The notes below the pieces were generated by a model, which made no database searches, was not told the DNA's origin, and worked only from the letters and a program-made list of their open reading frames with translations. Below, one piece after another: positions 30,701-39,645 of a stretch of 64,000 bases of DNA; position 1 is the stretch's first letter, and every line of letters starts with the position of its first letter. This DNA is from Gallaecimonas kandeliae (GTDB lineage Bacteria; Pseudomonadota; Gammaproteobacteria; Enterobacterales; Gallaecimonadaceae): NCBI RefSeq assembly GCF_030450055.1, contig NZ_CP118480.1:3719501-3783500 (forward strand), written 5' to 3'. The position numbers and the translations under genes were made by a program.

Positions 30701-30874
30701 CAGGTCGGAAGAGGCCCCGTAATAGCTGGTGGTGACCGACACTGTGGTGTTGGTCATGTCCGGGTATTCCCGCACCTGCATGCCCTTGAGGGCATAGAGG
30801 CCCATCAGCGCTATCAGGAAGCTGATGGACGCCGCCAGCACGGGGCGGCGGATGAAGATATCGGTAAAGCGCAT
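27785..30874 (-). CDS. RND efflux permease (AcrB/MexF type)
   Basis: This 1029-residue inner-membrane permease has the hydrophobe/amphiphile RND layout: a first helix near the N-terminus, two large periplasmic loops and 12 helices in total. The proton-relay Asp pair is in GLVVDDAIVVVENVDRH. It should export drugs or other amphiphiles with the adjacent adaptor and an outer-membrane channel; no TolC-like gene is in the window, so a shared one is probable. It is 11 bp downstream of the adaptor gene and under the TetR-type gene's likely control. The substrate cannot be read from the sequence. Confidence 0.93.
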   Translation of the reverse strand: MRFTDIFIRRPVLAASISFLIALMGLYALKGMQVREYPDMTNTTVSVTTSYYGASSDLIQGFITQPLEQAIAQADNIDFMTSQSMLGRSTITAYMKLNTDPNDALANIMAKVNSVRAQLPSEAEDPTVAVAAAGGTSLIYISFSSDTLNSSQINDYLERVVQAQLFTVDGVAKVNLYGGIKFALRIWLDPQRMAAYGLTAEDVLQVLAANNYQAAPGQVVGRYTLMNGNADTQVSTADDLKKLVVASRPDGVVVRVRDIAEVTLEKSHDSVRALANGKQAVVVGIEATPTANPLDVIKGVRKMLPDIDKAMPDTIKMRILYDATRAIDESINEVVHTIGEAALIVLVVITLFLGNLRAVLIPVITIPLSLIGVAMLMSLFGFSLNLMTLLSMVLAIGLVVDDAIVVVENVDRHIKLGEPPFRAAIIGTREIALPVITMTLTLAAVYAPIALMGGITGALFKEFALTLAGAVFVSGVVALTLSPMMCAKLLKPHQNPNRFERGVESTLAAVNRRYEVMLAWMLEHRPLVITFAAIVFISLPFLFKVVPQELAPNEDKGGFMMLAKAPTNANLDYIEDSLDKVSERAKQLPEIDGTLALPGVPAANQGLGIAILKPWSERSKSQKQLVQEINQRMRDLPYVSVSAFEFPELPGSSGGLPVQLVISTPQGFESLFQVAGEVFDKVRKNPLFVYSEMDLAFDSANLQIKVNRDKAGAYGITMQAIGRTLSTMVSDGYVSRIDLNGRSYEVIPQVKRVDRLNPASLGQYYVRAADGKQIPLSSLITMEVSGKPRSLNHYNQLNSATIGMVPAPGTAMGDAVAFLKQQGEALPKGYQYDFLGESRQYVKEGSALFATFALALAVIFLVLASQFESLRDPLVILVSVPLAICGALVALAWGLSTMNIYAEVGLITLIGLITKHGILICEVAKEQQLHHGRSRREAVIAAAGTRLRPILMTTAAMVAGLIPLLFAQGAGAISRFSIGIVIVSGLTIGTLFTLFVLPVIYTFLASEHKPLPVFEEAGEVEGQQAPVGG

Positions 30875-30885
30875 GGCCTTCTTCC

Positions 30886-32001
30886 TTAAAGTCGCGGCAG
30901 CGGCTTGTCTGTACCCAGGCTGTCCTGCTTCACGTCCACATGGGCGCCGTTATAGAGGCGGACCTGGCCGGCCGTGACCAGCTCCATGCCCGGCTCCAGG
31001 CCGCCGGTCAGGCGGGCCACGTCACCGCGGCGCTCGGCCACCTGCACCGTCAACTGGCGCACCGCCTTGTAGGCCTTGCCGCTGTCGTCCTTGGCGTCCT
31101 GCATCACGTAGACGGTCTGGCCGTAGAGGGCGAACTCGATGGCGGTCTGGGGGATCACCACCTGGTCCTTGAGGGTGGGCAGGGTCACCTCCACCTTGGC
31201 AAACATGCCGGAGCGCAGCTGGCCGTCGTTGTTGGGGATGTCAGCCTGGACGTTGACCACGCCGCTCTCGGCGTTGACCACGGGCTCTATGGCGGTGATC
31301 TGGCCGCTGAAGGGGGTGTCGGGGTAGGCATCCACCTTGATGGAGACAGTTTGGCCCTTCTCGATCCGCGACAGGTCATTCTGGGACACGGTGAAGCGGA
31401 TCCGCATCAGGTGCTGGTCTTCCAGGCGCACCACGTCGGAACCATTCTGCAGGTACTGGCCCAGGTAGATATTGCGCAGCCCCACCACGCCGGCGAAGGG
31501 GGCCTTGATGGTACGGCGCCCTATGGTGGCGTTGAGGCTCTCTATCTCCGCCACCAGGCTCTGGTAGTTGGCTTCTGCCTCGTCCAGTTGGCCCTTGGAG
31601 GCGGACTTGTCACGGTAGAGGGTCTTGAGCCGCTCGTACTGGGCCTTGGCGGCCGGCATCTTGGCCTGGGCCGCCTTGAGGTTGGCCTGCTCGACGCTGT
31701 TGTCCAGGGCCGCCAGCAGCTGGCCCTTCTCCACCTTGTCGCCGGACTCGAAGCCCAGCTCGCGGATCACCCCGGCCGCCTCAGAGCGCACCATGACCCC
31801 TTGGTTGGGTTCGATAAAGCCGATGGCCTCTATGGTGGGGGTCCAGTCCTGGGTGGTCACCTTCATGGTGGTGACGGGAAAGACGGGGGGGGGCATATGG
31901 GCGAAATACTGCTTCATACCGTAGCTCTTGAGGGCGTTAAAGCCCAACACAGTGCCCAGCAGCAGTACCACCACCGCTATCATGATGCTCCAACGTTTCA
32001 T
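30886..32001 (-). CDS. RND periplasmic adaptor subunit
   Basis: This 371-residue membrane-fusion protein has one N-terminal helix (SIMIAVVVLLLGTVLGF), a split lipoyl domain (GVIRELGFESGDKVEKGQLL and APFAGVVGLRNIYLGQYL), a coiled-coil hairpin between them (about 105-155) and a beta-barrel and proximal domain. It bridges the RND permease to an outer-membrane channel. It lies between the TetR-type regulator (6 bp) and the permease (11 bp), a single operon. Confidence 0.93.
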   Translation of the reverse strand: MKRWSIMIAVVVLLLGTVLGFNALKSYGMKQYFAHMPPPVFPVTTMKVTTQDWTPTIEAIGFIEPNQGVMVRSEAAGVIRELGFESGDKVEKGQLLAALDNSVEQANLKAAQAKMPAAKAQYERLKTLYRDKSASKGQLDEAEANYQSLVAEIESLNATIGRRTIKAPFAGVVGLRNIYLGQYLQNGSDVVRLEDQHLMRIRFTVSQNDLSRIEKGQTVSIKVDAYPDTPFSGQITAIEPVVNAESGVVNVQADIPNNDGQLRSGMFAKVEVTLPTLKDQVVIPQTAIEFALYGQTVYVMQDAKDDSGKAYKAVRQLTVQVAERRGDVARLTGGLEPGMELVTAGQVRLYNGAHVDVKQDSLGTDKPLPRL

Positions 32002-32007
32002 GCCTAA

Positions 32008-32610
32008 TCAGCTCCTTGTCTTATGGGCCAGCGCATGCCAGCTGGCCTCCATGGCCGCATCCAACTGGGACGGCGTTAAATTCACCAGGCCGGTGACCTC
32101 TTTGTAGGCCAGGCCAAAACAGACTTCAATACTCAGGCTGGATAAGAGCTCGTCCGGCAGATCCTTGAACACCCCCTGTTGGCGCCCCTCTTCGAGGAAG
32201 GCCTGCCAGGGGGCGAAATGGCGTTCTTCCAGTTCCCGCATCCGCTGCAGATCCTGCTCAGTGGGCAGGCGGTCAAATTGGTGCTTGCACAGCAACACCT
32301 CGGGAGAGCCCAGGAAGATCTCCCAGGTCCGGTTCCAGAGATAGCGGTAACGGTCCTCGAGGCTGGCACCGGCATCGTAGTCCCGGAAAAGCTGCTGCGC
32401 CGCCTCTGTGACTATCTTGGCATGCAGCGCCACGATCAGCGCCGTCTTGGAGTCGAAGTAGCGGTAGATGGTGCCCGCCGCCACCCCGGCCTCCTTGGCC
32501 ACCAACTGCATGGACAGGCCATGGAAACCGTGGCTGGCCAAGAGCCGGCCCGTGGCTTCCAGGATGCGCTGCTCTTTGTCGATGCCGGGTTGTTCCGCCA
32601 TGCTTGCCAT
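32008..32610 (-). CDS. TetR/AcrR-family repressor
   Basis: This 200-residue regulator has an N-terminal helix-turn-helix (about 15-60: [20 protein letters not shown] then [15 protein letters not shown]), followed by an all-helical ligand domain. It is first in the efflux operon, and a palindrome sits directly upstream of its start, so it probably represses itself and the pump until a ligand binds. An alternative start three codons later (32601) is possible. Confidence 0.93.
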   Translation of the reverse strand: MASMAEQPGIDKEQRILEATGRLLASHGFHGLSMQLVAKEAGVAAGTIYRYFDSKTALIVALHAKIVTEAAQQLFRDYDAGASLEDRYRYLWNRTWEIFLGSPEVLLCKHQFDRLPTEQDLQRMRELEERHFAPWQAFLEEGRQQGVFKDLPDELLSSLSIEVCFGLAYKEVTGLVNLTPSQLDAAMEASWHALAHKTRS

Positions 32611-32615
32611 GAAAT

Positions 32616-32631
32616 GAATGAACGTTCATCC
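32616..32631. promoter_or_regulatory. Palindromic operator for the TetR-type repressor
   Basis: ATGAACGTTCAT at 32618-32629 is a perfect 12-bp palindrome, of the TGAACGTTCA type common for AcrR-like repressors. It sits 7 bp before the repressor ATG and about 75 bp from the start of rep. Confidence 0.75.
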
Positions 32632-32703
32632 ATTCTAACCCGGTGGACTGCACAAGGCCAGCACCTGGGGTACAATGTGCGGCCCTGTTCAGGAAGCTGC
32701 GCC

Positions 32704-34722
32704 ATGAAGCTCAATCCCGCCCAGAACGACGCCGTCAAATACATCTCCGGCCCCTTGCTGGTGCTGGCTGGCGCCGGCTCGGGCAAGACCCGGGTGATCA
32801 CCAACAAGATCGCCTACCTGGTGCAGCAATGTGGCTGGCAGGCCAAGCACATCGCCGCCGTCACCTTCACCAACAAGGCCGCCAGGGAGATGAAGGAGCG
32901 GGTGGCCCAGACCCTGGGCAAGAAAGAGGCCAGGGGCCTGACGGTGTCGACCTTCCACACCCTGGGGCTCAACATCCTGAAGAGGGACGGCCACCACCTG
33001 GGGCTGCGCGCCGGCTTCACCCTCTTTGACGAGGCGGACATGAGCCAGGCCCTCAAGGAGATCGGTGCCAAGCTGCTGCAGGACGACAAAGATCTGCTCA
33101 ATCTGGTGATCGGCCGTATCGGCCAATGGAAGAACGACCTGATACTGCCGGACCAGGCCAAGGCCCTGGCCCAGGACGGGCGCGATGCTGCCTTCGCCGA
33201 GCTTTACGACCGCTACAGCCAGTATCTGCGGGCCGTCAACGCCCTGGACTTCGACGACCTGATACTGCTGCCTACCTTGCTGCTGCGGGACAACCTCGAG
33301 GTGCGCGAGCGCTGGCAGGACAGGCTGCGCTACCTGCTGGTGGACGAGTACCAGGACACCAACACCAGCCAATACGAGATGGTGAAACTGCTGGTGGGTG
33401 AGCGGGCCCGTTTCACCGTGGTGGGGGACGACGACCAGTCCATCTATTCCTGGCGCGGCGCCCGCCCCGAAAACCTGGTTCGGCTCAAGGAAGACTTTCC
33501 CCACCTCAAGCTGGTGAAGCTGGAACAGAACTACAGATCCACGGCCACCATACTGCGCAGCGCCAACATCCTCATCGCCAACAACCCCCACGTCTACGAG
33601 AAGGAACTGTTCTCTGAACTGGGCCAGGGGGAACGGCTCAAGGTGATGATGGCCAACAACGAAGACCACGAGGCGGAAAGGGTGGTGGCGGAGATCCTCT
33701 CCCACAAGTTCCTGGGCAAGACCCATTACAAGGACTACGCCGTGCTCTACAGGGGCAACCACCAGTCGCGGCTCCTTGAAAAGGCGCTGATGCAGAACCG
33801 CATCCCCTACCGTATCTCCGGCGGCACCAGCTTCTTCTCCCGCGCCGAGGTCAAGGACATCATGGCCTACCTGCGCCTCCTGGTGAACCCGGACGACGAC
33901 ACGGCGCTGCTGCGCATCATCAACGTGCCGCGCCGGGAGATAGGTCCCGTGACCCTGGAAAAACTGGGCCACTACGCGGGCCTGCGCAAGACCAGCCTCT
34001 TCGCCGCCAGCTTCGATCTCGGCCTGGAGCAGCACCTGACCGGCCGCGGCCTGGAAGCGGTGCGGGAATTCACCCGCTGGCTGACCGATCTCCAGGAAGA
34101 AGCCAAGCGCGGCGAGCCGGAGGAGGCGGTGCGGGAACTGATCCGCGGCAGCCACTACGAGAACTGGCTCTACGAGAGTTCCCCCTCGGCCAAGGCCGCC
34201 GAGATGCGCATGAAGAACGTCTCCACCCTCTTCGGCTGGGTCAGCGGCATGCTGCGCGGCGACGACCTCGACGAGCCCATGAGCCTGCAGGAGGTTGTCA
34301 CTCGCCTGACGCTGCGCGACATGATGGAACGCCAGAGCGAGGAAGGAGAGGCCGACCAGGTGCAGCTGATGACACTGCACGCCTCCAAGGGCCTGGAGTT
34401 TCCCTACGTCTACCTGATCGGCATGGAAGAAGGGCTGCTGCCCCACCAAAGCAGCATCGACGAAGACAACATCGAGGAAGAGCGGCGCCTGGCCTATGTG
34501 GGCATCACCCGCGCCCAGCGGGAGCTGACTTTCATGCTCTGTAGGGAGCGGCGCCAGTTCGGCGAGAGCGTCAGGCCCCAGCCCTCACGCTTCCTCGACG
34601 AGCTGCCCCAGGACGACCTGGTCTGGGAACACCGCCAGCCTCCGCCCAGCCCACAGGAACGCCAGGCCAAGGGCAAGGCCAATATCGCCAACCTGAGGGC
34701 GGCGCTGTTCAACAAGGATTGA
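32704..34722 (+). CDS. rep: ATP-dependent DNA helicase Rep
   Basis: The ATG at 32704 gives 672 residues, almost the length of Escherichia coli Rep (673). This SF1A 3'-5' helicase clears proteins from DNA ahead of the replication fork. Motifs: Walker [14 protein letters not shown], motif [12 protein letters not shown], motif [16 protein letters not shown], motif IV-like LEQNYRST, and motif [12 protein letters not shown]. UvrD is a close alternative, but the start sequence [11 protein letters not shown] and the length favour Rep. Upstream extensions of the frame run antisense through the TetR-type gene. Confidence 0.95.
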   Translation: MKLNPAQNDAVKYISGPLLVLAGAGSGKTRVITNKIAYLVQQCGWQAKHIAAVTFTNKAAREMKERVAQTLGKKEARGLTVSTFHTLGLNILKRDGHHLGLRAGFTLFDEADMSQALKEIGAKLLQDDKDLLNLVIGRIGQWKNDLILPDQAKALAQDGRDAAFAELYDRYSQYLRAVNALDFDDLILLPTLLLRDNLEVRERWQDRLRYLLVDEYQDTNTSQYEMVKLLVGERARFTVVGDDDQSIYSWRGARPENLVRLKEDFPHLKLVKLEQNYRSTATILRSANILIANNPHVYEKELFSELGQGERLKVMMANNEDHEAERVVAEILSHKFLGKTHYKDYAVLYRGNHQSRLLEKALMQNRIPYRISGGTSFFSRAEVKDIMAYLRLLVNPDDDTALLRIINVPRREIGPVTLEKLGHYAGLRKTSLFAASFDLGLEQHLTGRGLEAVREFTRWLTDLQEEAKRGEPEEAVRELIRGSHYENWLYESSPSAKAAEMRMKNVSTLFGWVSGMLRGDDLDEPMSLQEVVTRLTLRDMMERQSEEGEADQVQLMTLHASKGLEFPYVYLIGMEEGLLPHQSSIDEDNIEEERRLAYVGITRAQRELTFMLCRERRQFGESVRPQPSRFLDELPQDDLVWEHRQPPPSPQERQAKGKANIANLRAALFNKD

Positions 34723-34728
34723 TTGGAG

Positions 34729-34748
34729 CCCAGGCAGTCATGCCTGGG
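34729..34748. terminator. Hairpin between convergent genes, possible terminator
   Basis: CCCAGGCA-GTCA-TGCCTGGG forms an 8-bp perfect stem between rep and the GAF/GGDEF gene. It lacks a T tract on either side, so intrinsic termination is uncertain. Confidence 0.45.
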
Positions 34749-34756
34749 TAAATGCC

Positions 34757-37288
34757 TTAGGCGCAGAGCATCAGCTCGGCCTGGGACAGGGCCAACGGCT
34801 GGCAGAGGTATTCCCCCTGGCCGAAGGCGAAGCCCAGGCCACGCACCGCCTCGAACTTGGCCTCGTCTTCGATGCCGTGGGCGATGATGGGGATCTGCAG
34901 GTGCCTGGACACGGCCACCACCGACTGCAGCAGATTCTGACCACGGCTGTGTTCCGTGACCTGCTTGAGGAAGTGGGGGCTCATCTTCAGAGCCTGGAAG
35001 TTGTACTGCATCAGCACCGACAAGGTGGCCGAGCCGGCCCCGAAGTGATCCAGCACCAGGCCCACTCCCAGCTCCGACAGGTACTCCATCACCTCCAGCA
35101 CCTGGCTGGAAGGATGCAGCAGGGCGCTTTCCCGCAATTCCAACATGAGCTGGCCAGGGCTCAGCTCATGGTCGCGGATCTCCTGGGTCAGGTGCCTGAC
35201 GAAGGCCGGGTTTTGCAGGCTGCGCAGGGACAGGTTCACCGACACGAACAGCGGCTGCTCGGTCAGCTGGTGGCTCCAGACCCCCAGTTGGCGGCAGGCA
35301 TGGCTCACCATCTGGGCATCGATGTCCACTATGATGCCGGTTTCCTCGGCCGCCTCCAGGAACAGCTCAGGGGTCAGTTCGCCGCCACCAGGGCGGGGCC
35401 AACGGGCCAGCACTTCGAAGCCGAAGAGGCGCTTACCGGGCAAGCTGAAGATGGGCTGGAAGGCGGGGAAGATCAGCTTGGACTCCACAGCGTGGCGCAG
35501 GGCGTTCTGCAGGCTGAAGCGGCTCAGCAGGCTCTCGCGCATGGTGTCGTCGAAGCTCACCACTTGGCCGCGGCCCTGGGCCTTGGCCTGGTACATGGCG
35601 GTATCGGCGTCCCGCAGCACTTCGGATGCATCCTTGTAACGGCGATGGAGATGGGCCACCCCCACAGAGCAGCCGGAAAAAACCTGCCTGTCCAGGAGCT
35701 CGAAGGGCTGGTGCATCACCTTGACGATACGTTGGGTCACCAGCTCCACATCCTCGCTCTGCTGCATGCAGTCGAAGAGGATCACGAACTCGTCGCCCCC
35801 CAGGCGCGCCACCATGTCAGTCTCGCGAATGCAGGATTCCAGCCGCTGGGCCACTTCCTTGAGCAGTTGGTCACCGGCCAGGTGGCCCATGGAGTCGTTG
35901 ATGATCTTGAAGCGGTCCAGATCGATGAAGGCCACCACGTAGCGGCGGTTGGGGTAGCGCCCCAGGGATTTGAGCACCCTGTTAAGCTGCGAGGTGAAGT
36001 AGGCGCGGTTGGCCAGGCCGGTCAGGGCGTCATGCAGGGCATCGAAGCGATGCTGCTCGGCCAGGCTTTCTTTCTCCTGCATCTGCCGGCGCAAGGCGCC
36101 GTTGGCTTCTTCCAAGGCCTGGGTGCGCTCCGCCACCTTCAATTCCAGGTCACGCTTGGCCACCTCCAGCATCTCGCGATGGCGACGCCGGCCAAGGGCA
36201 TTGGCCACGGAGCGGGACACGAACTGGATCAGCTCCACGTCTTCGCGGCGGTAACGCTGGGTAGCGTCATAGCTCTGTACCACCAGGGCGCCCACCACTT
36301 GCTTGTCGACGATGAGGGGCCCGCCCAGCCAGTGGAAGGCCTGGGTGCCTTCGGGATCCAGCAGGCCTTCGCGTACCAGGGCATCCCGCACCTTCCTGGT
36401 CACCAACACCGGCTTGCCGCCGCGCATCAGGTATTCGGTCAGGCCCCGCCCCGGCTTGCGGGTGGCGGCCTTGGGCTGCACCTGGTCCACGAAGTAGGGG
36501 AAGGTCAGCATCTGCCGGTCGTCCAGCAGGGCAATGTAGAAATTCTCGGCGGCAATCAGCCTGGATACCTGCTCATGGACCTGGCGGAAGAAGTCCTGGG
36601 GCTCGCCGTCGCTGTTGGCCAGTTCCGAGAGGTGTAGCATCACCGATTGGAAGGTCTCGGCTCTCTTGCGCTCCTGGACTTCCCGGCGCAGCAGCAGGTT
36701 GCTGGCCTGCAGGGCCTGGGTGCGCTCTTGGATCTGTTGTTCCAGCAGTTCCTGGTGGCGGATCCGCTCCAGGGTATTGACCACCTGGCGGGCCACGAAG
36801 GCCAGCAGGGCCTTGTCGTCTTCGCTGTAGCGGGTGCCGGCGTCATAGCTCTGCACCACCATGGCGCCTATGACCTTGTCGTTGTGCTTGAGGGGAATGC
36901 CCAGCCAATCCACGGCGTCCGGGCCCAGCTCTTCTATTTGGCCTTGCTCCGCCAGGACCTTGAAGCCGTCGGAGGACAGCAGCAGGGCGTCACCGCTGCG
37001 CAGCAGGTAACCGGTCAGGCCGCGGTGCAAATCCTGGGAAGACACCTGGGCAGGGTCCAGCATGGGGTCGGCGTGATCCACCAGGTACACCAGCTCTATG
37101 GTGTCATCCAGCTCTTGGTAGAGGGCGACGTAGAAGTTTTCGGCCGGCAGCAGGTTGCCGATGATGCGGTGCACGGCGGGGAAAAAGGACGCCAAATCCC
37201 GAGCTTCGCTGGAAAGCTCGGATATCTCGAATAAGGCATCCAATAAAACATCGTTCTTGGCGCCCATGATCGGCTGTAAATCGTCCAT
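34757..37288 (-). CDS. Double-GAF diguanylate cyclase with degenerate EAL domain
   Basis: This 843-residue cytoplasmic protein has two GAF domains (about 15-165 and 215-370) with coiled coils between, then GGDEF (about 405-570) and EAL-like (about 575-840). GGDEF is intact (ARLGGDEFVIL) with an RETD inhibitory site. In the EAL-like domain the motif is EVLARW, DDFG has become DHFG, KID is KMS, and AEGVE is AHGIE, so metal binding and catalysis are probably lost. The likely net activity is cyclic-di-GMP synthesis controlled by small-molecule or redox binding to the GAF domains. It is convergent with rep. Confidence 0.9.
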   Translation of the reverse strand: MDDLQPIMGAKNDVLLDALFEISELSSEARDLASFFPAVHRIIGNLLPAENFYVALYQELDDTIELVYLVDHADPMLDPAQVSSQDLHRGLTGYLLRSGDALLLSSDGFKVLAEQGQIEELGPDAVDWLGIPLKHNDKVIGAMVVQSYDAGTRYSEDDKALLAFVARQVVNTLERIRHQELLEQQIQERTQALQASNLLLRREVQERKRAETFQSVMLHLSELANSDGEPQDFFRQVHEQVSRLIAAENFYIALLDDRQMLTFPYFVDQVQPKAATRKPGRGLTEYLMRGGKPVLVTRKVRDALVREGLLDPEGTQAFHWLGGPLIVDKQVVGALVVQSYDATQRYRREDVELIQFVSRSVANALGRRRHREMLEVAKRDLELKVAERTQALEEANGALRRQMQEKESLAEQHRFDALHDALTGLANRAYFTSQLNRVLKSLGRYPNRRYVVAFIDLDRFKIINDSMGHLAGDQLLKEVAQRLESCIRETDMVARLGGDEFVILFDCMQQSEDVELVTQRIVKVMHQPFELLDRQVFSGCSVGVAHLHRRYKDASEVLRDADTAMYQAKAQGRGQVVSFDDTMRESLLSRFSLQNALRHAVESKLIFPAFQPIFSLPGKRLFGFEVLARWPRPGGGELTPELFLEAAEETGIIVDIDAQMVSHACRQLGVWSHQLTEQPLFVSVNLSLRSLQNPAFVRHLTQEIRDHELSPGQLMLELRESALLHPSSQVLEVMEYLSELGVGLVLDHFGAGSATLSVLMQYNFQALKMSPHFLKQVTEHSRGQNLLQSVVAVSRHLQIPIIAHGIEDEAKFEAVRGLGFAFGQGEYLCQPLALSQAELMLCA

Positions 37289-37399
37289 GAGGGCTCAGAT
37301 CTTTGTAGGGCCGGATCGGCAAGCGTCCTGTTTTAGCACACTTTTTAGGCAGACATCAACAAAACGTTACAGAAATGCCAAGTTATTGTGTCTTGCTAA

Positions 37400-37816
37400 T
37401 TAAGATTTACTGCTCATGAACTCGATGGCCGCCTTGATCTCGGCTTCGGAGCAGTCCCCACAGGTGCCTTTAGGGGGCATGGCGTTGAAGCCGTTGAGGG
37501 CGTGGCCCAGCAGCACGTCCATGCCCTTGGCCACGCGGGGATCCCAGTCGGCGGTATGGACCTTGGGCGCCCCCAGGGCTCCGGTGCCGTGGCAGGCGAA
37601 ACAGGCTCCCTGGTAAACCTGCTGGCCGGTACGGGGGCCTGAGGGTTTGGCAGCCTGGGCCGCGGCGCCTTCCCCTTCCAGGTAGACAGACCCCACCGGC
37701 TTGATGCGCTCGGCGATGGCCTGCCTTTCCTTGTCCTTTTCGGTGTCGGTGCTCGCCAGGACACTGGCCGCTACCAGGGCCAGGCTGAAAGCCAGGACTT
37801 TGCTGGATCTGCTCAC
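37400..37816 (-). CDS. Cytochrome c5-type protein
   Basis: This 138-residue protein begins with GTG (preceded by GGGAGAAC), has a signal peptide (VLAFSLALVAASVLAS) and a single haem site CFACHGTG. The axial methionine is probably in NAMPPKGTCGD, and the C-terminal CGDC pair is typical of the c5 family. It should be a periplasmic or membrane-attached electron carrier, probably feeding terminal oxidases. It stands alone upstream of the tRNA cluster on the other strand. Confidence 0.9.
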   Translation of the reverse strand: MSRSSKVLAFSLALVAASVLASTDTEKDKERQAIAERIKPVGSVYLEGEGAAAQAAKPSGPRTGQQVYQGACFACHGTGALGAPKVHTADWDPRVAKGMDVLLGHALNGFNAMPPKGTCGDCSEAEIKAAIEFMSSKS

Positions 37817-37990
37817 TAGGGTTCTCCCTGTTTCTTATGGGGTTTTCATTTAATTTAGCGCTGAAGGGCAGCAATGCGCAAAAAAGACGCACCACCTCTG
37901 GAAAGATAGCCGCTGGCCACCGCAAGCATGGCCCTTTGGCGATAAAGTAGACGAACAGAAGGCCGGCACCACTTTTTTCGCATTTCACCA

Positions 37991-38019
37991 TAGACGACCC
38001 CTGGGTGGCTCAGTATTAT
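37991..38019 (+). promoter_or_regulatory. Promoter of the tRNA operon
   Basis: A -35-like TAGACG (37991-37996) and a -10-like TATTAT (38014-38019) are 17 bp apart. A GC-rich discriminator follows before the first tRNA at 38037, as expected for stringently controlled stable-RNA promoters. Confidence 0.55.
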
Positions 38020-38036
38020 ATGCCCTCGCCGGTCGG

Positions 38037-38113
<77 letters not shown>

Positions 38114-38141
38114 TCCCGATACAATGGCAAAAGAATTTATG

Positions 38142-38217
38142 GTGGGCGTAGCTCAGTTGGTAGAGCCCCGGATTGTGATTCCGGTTGTCGTGGGTTCAAG
38201 TCCCATCGTCCACCCCA
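38142..38217 (+). tRNA. hisR: tRNA-His (GTG)
   Basis: The 76-nt cloverleaf has an anticodon stem CCGGA/TCCGG, loop TTGTGAT with anticodon GTG, and encoded CCA. A G at 38141 faces the C discriminator and provides the extra G-1 characteristic of tRNA-His. Confidence 0.96.
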
Positions 38218-38224
38218 TTATTCC

Positions 38225-38301
<77 letters not shown>

Positions 38302-38308
38302 AGAACAG

Positions 38309-38336
38309 AGACCCGCTCAAAGAGCGGGTTTTTTTG
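38309..38336 (+). terminator. Rho-independent terminator of the tRNA operon
   Basis: ACCCGCTC-AAA-GAGCGGGT is followed by six T residues immediately after the proM gene. Confidence 0.92.
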
Positions 38337-38412
38337 TATCTGGGCCAAGGACTTGGCATCGCTCTATCCTTGGTGTATTGCTTAAGGGTTCAAGCCCCAT
38401 AGAGATAACAAG

Positions 38413-38925
38413 ATGAAAAGGATTTTTGGACTGGCCGCCCTGGCCCTGTTGGGCGGCTGCACCGCTACCAGCCTCACCACCAATGCTGGCAGCGCCCTGG
38501 CCGCGGCCGCCAAGCAAAACCAGATAACGACCTACCAGCCTTATGAACTCCAGGGCGTCGATCGCACCGACTTGGGTACCCTGACCCGCAGCGAATGCGT
38601 GCCAGAAGCCAGCGGCCGGTACAGCCCGGAGAGAACCCTGGACAAAGGCGCCGTCATCAGCGCCATCAAGGAAGCGGCCTACGATAGAGGGGCCAACGCC
38701 ATCTCCACCCCCGCCTGCAAGCAGGACCTGCACAGCGGCGACTGCGCCGCCCGCCTTTATTGCGAGGCCCAGGCCTACAAGCTGGCCCGTGCCGAGCCGG
38801 TCAGCCCCTTGAAGAAGGTGCCTGACCAGAGCCTGTCGCTGACGCCAAGGGCCCAGGACCAGTTCCACTTCCCCAAGAGCATCTTCACGGGGCCTGGCGC
38901 TTCGGCCGCTCCCAGCCACCTGTGA
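38413..38925 (+). CDS. RcsF-like lipoprotein
   Basis: This 170-residue protein has a lipobox LLGGC. The following domain keeps the RcsF pattern: LGTLTRSEC, then an Ala-rich helix, GANAI, and the cysteine series PAC, GDC and LYC, matching the four cysteines that form two disulfides in RcsF. RcsF is the outer-membrane sensor of the Rcs envelope-stress phosphorelay. Its C-terminal tail of about 45 residues is extra. No other Rcs gene is nearby, so the partner is unknown. DsbA, which oxidises RcsF in enterobacteria, is encoded next door. Confidence 0.65.
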   Translation: MKRIFGLAALALLGGCTATSLTTNAGSALAAAAKQNQITTYQPYELQGVDRTDLGTLTRSECVPEASGRYSPERTLDKGAVISAIKEAAYDRGANAISTPACKQDLHSGDCAARLYCEAQAYKLARAEPVSPLKKVPDQSLSLTPRAQDQFHFPKSIFTGPGASAAPSHL

Positions 38926-38950
38926 AAAAGGGCCCCGAGGGCCCCTTTTT
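38925..38950. terminator. Bidirectional terminator
   Basis: An imperfect GC-rich hairpin (AAAAAGGGCCCC then GAGGGCCCCTTTTT) lies between the convergent RcsF-like and dsbA genes. Confidence 0.75.
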
Positions 38951-38952
38951 CT

Positions 38953-39561
38953 TCAGTCTTTCAACTGCGTCAGGTAATCCACCAGTTGGAAGAGTTCTTC
39001 CTTGGAGGAGACCGAACCTGTCTTGACCTTGTACTTGCCGTTGACGATCAGGGTGGGCACACCCTTGATGTCGGAGCTCTGGGTGTTGCGCTCCATCTGG
39101 GCCAGGCGGCCGCTGACGGAGAAGGAGTTGACGGCGGAGTCGAACTCTTCACCCGGCACGCCGGCGGCCACGAACACCTTACGGATGTCGTCCATGCCGG
39201 TCAGCTTGAGGTGCTGTTCATGGATGAAGGAGAACATCTTGGGGCCCACCTTGTCTTCCACGCCCAGCAGTTCCATCACGGCGTAGGAGCGGGACAGATC
39301 CACACCCAGGTCGCGGCCCAGGAAGTCCACGTGGTTGCGGTCGAACTTGACGTTCTTGGGCAGCTGCGCCTTGAGTTCCTGGACGAAGGGTTCGAAGGCA
39401 TAGCAGTGGGGGCACAGGAAGGAGAAGTATTCGGTGACTTCGGGCTGAGCTGTGGGGCCCGCCATCTTGATCACTTCGTAGTTCTCGCCTTCCTTGAAAT
39501 CCTTGGCAAAGGCAAGGGGTACCAGGCAGAGGGCGACAAGGCCCAACAGCAGCTTCTTCAT
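38953..39561 (-). CDS. dsbA: Thiol:disulfide interchange protein DsbA (first paralogue)
   Basis: This 202-residue periplasmic oxidase starts with a signal peptide ending LAFA. The active site CPHC lies at Cys50 and Cys53 of the precursor and is followed by YAFEP; the cis-proline is in KGVPTLIVNG. It introduces disulfides into exported proteins and is reoxidised by DsbB. It lies about 85 bp downstream of a second DsbA gene, with srkA and ccoG upstream, similar to the yihE-dsbA arrangement of enterobacteria. Confidence 0.94.
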   Translation of the reverse strand: MKKLLLGLVALCLVPLAFAKDFKEGENYEVIKMAGPTAQPEVTEYFSFLCPHCYAFEPFVQELKAQLPKNVKFDRNHVDFLGRDLGVDLSRSYAVMELLGVEDKVGPKMFSFIHEQHLKLTGMDDIRKVFVAAGVPGEEFDSAVNSFSVSGRLAQMERNTQSSDIKGVPTLIVNGKYKVKTGSVSSKEELFQLVDYLTQLKD

Positions 39562-39645
39562 GGGTTTCCTCTGGACTCTCGTTTTTTCGGTAGCCTAACA
39601 CAAAGGCCTTGCAGCTATGGAACCAGCTTGTAGCTGAAAAGTTCC

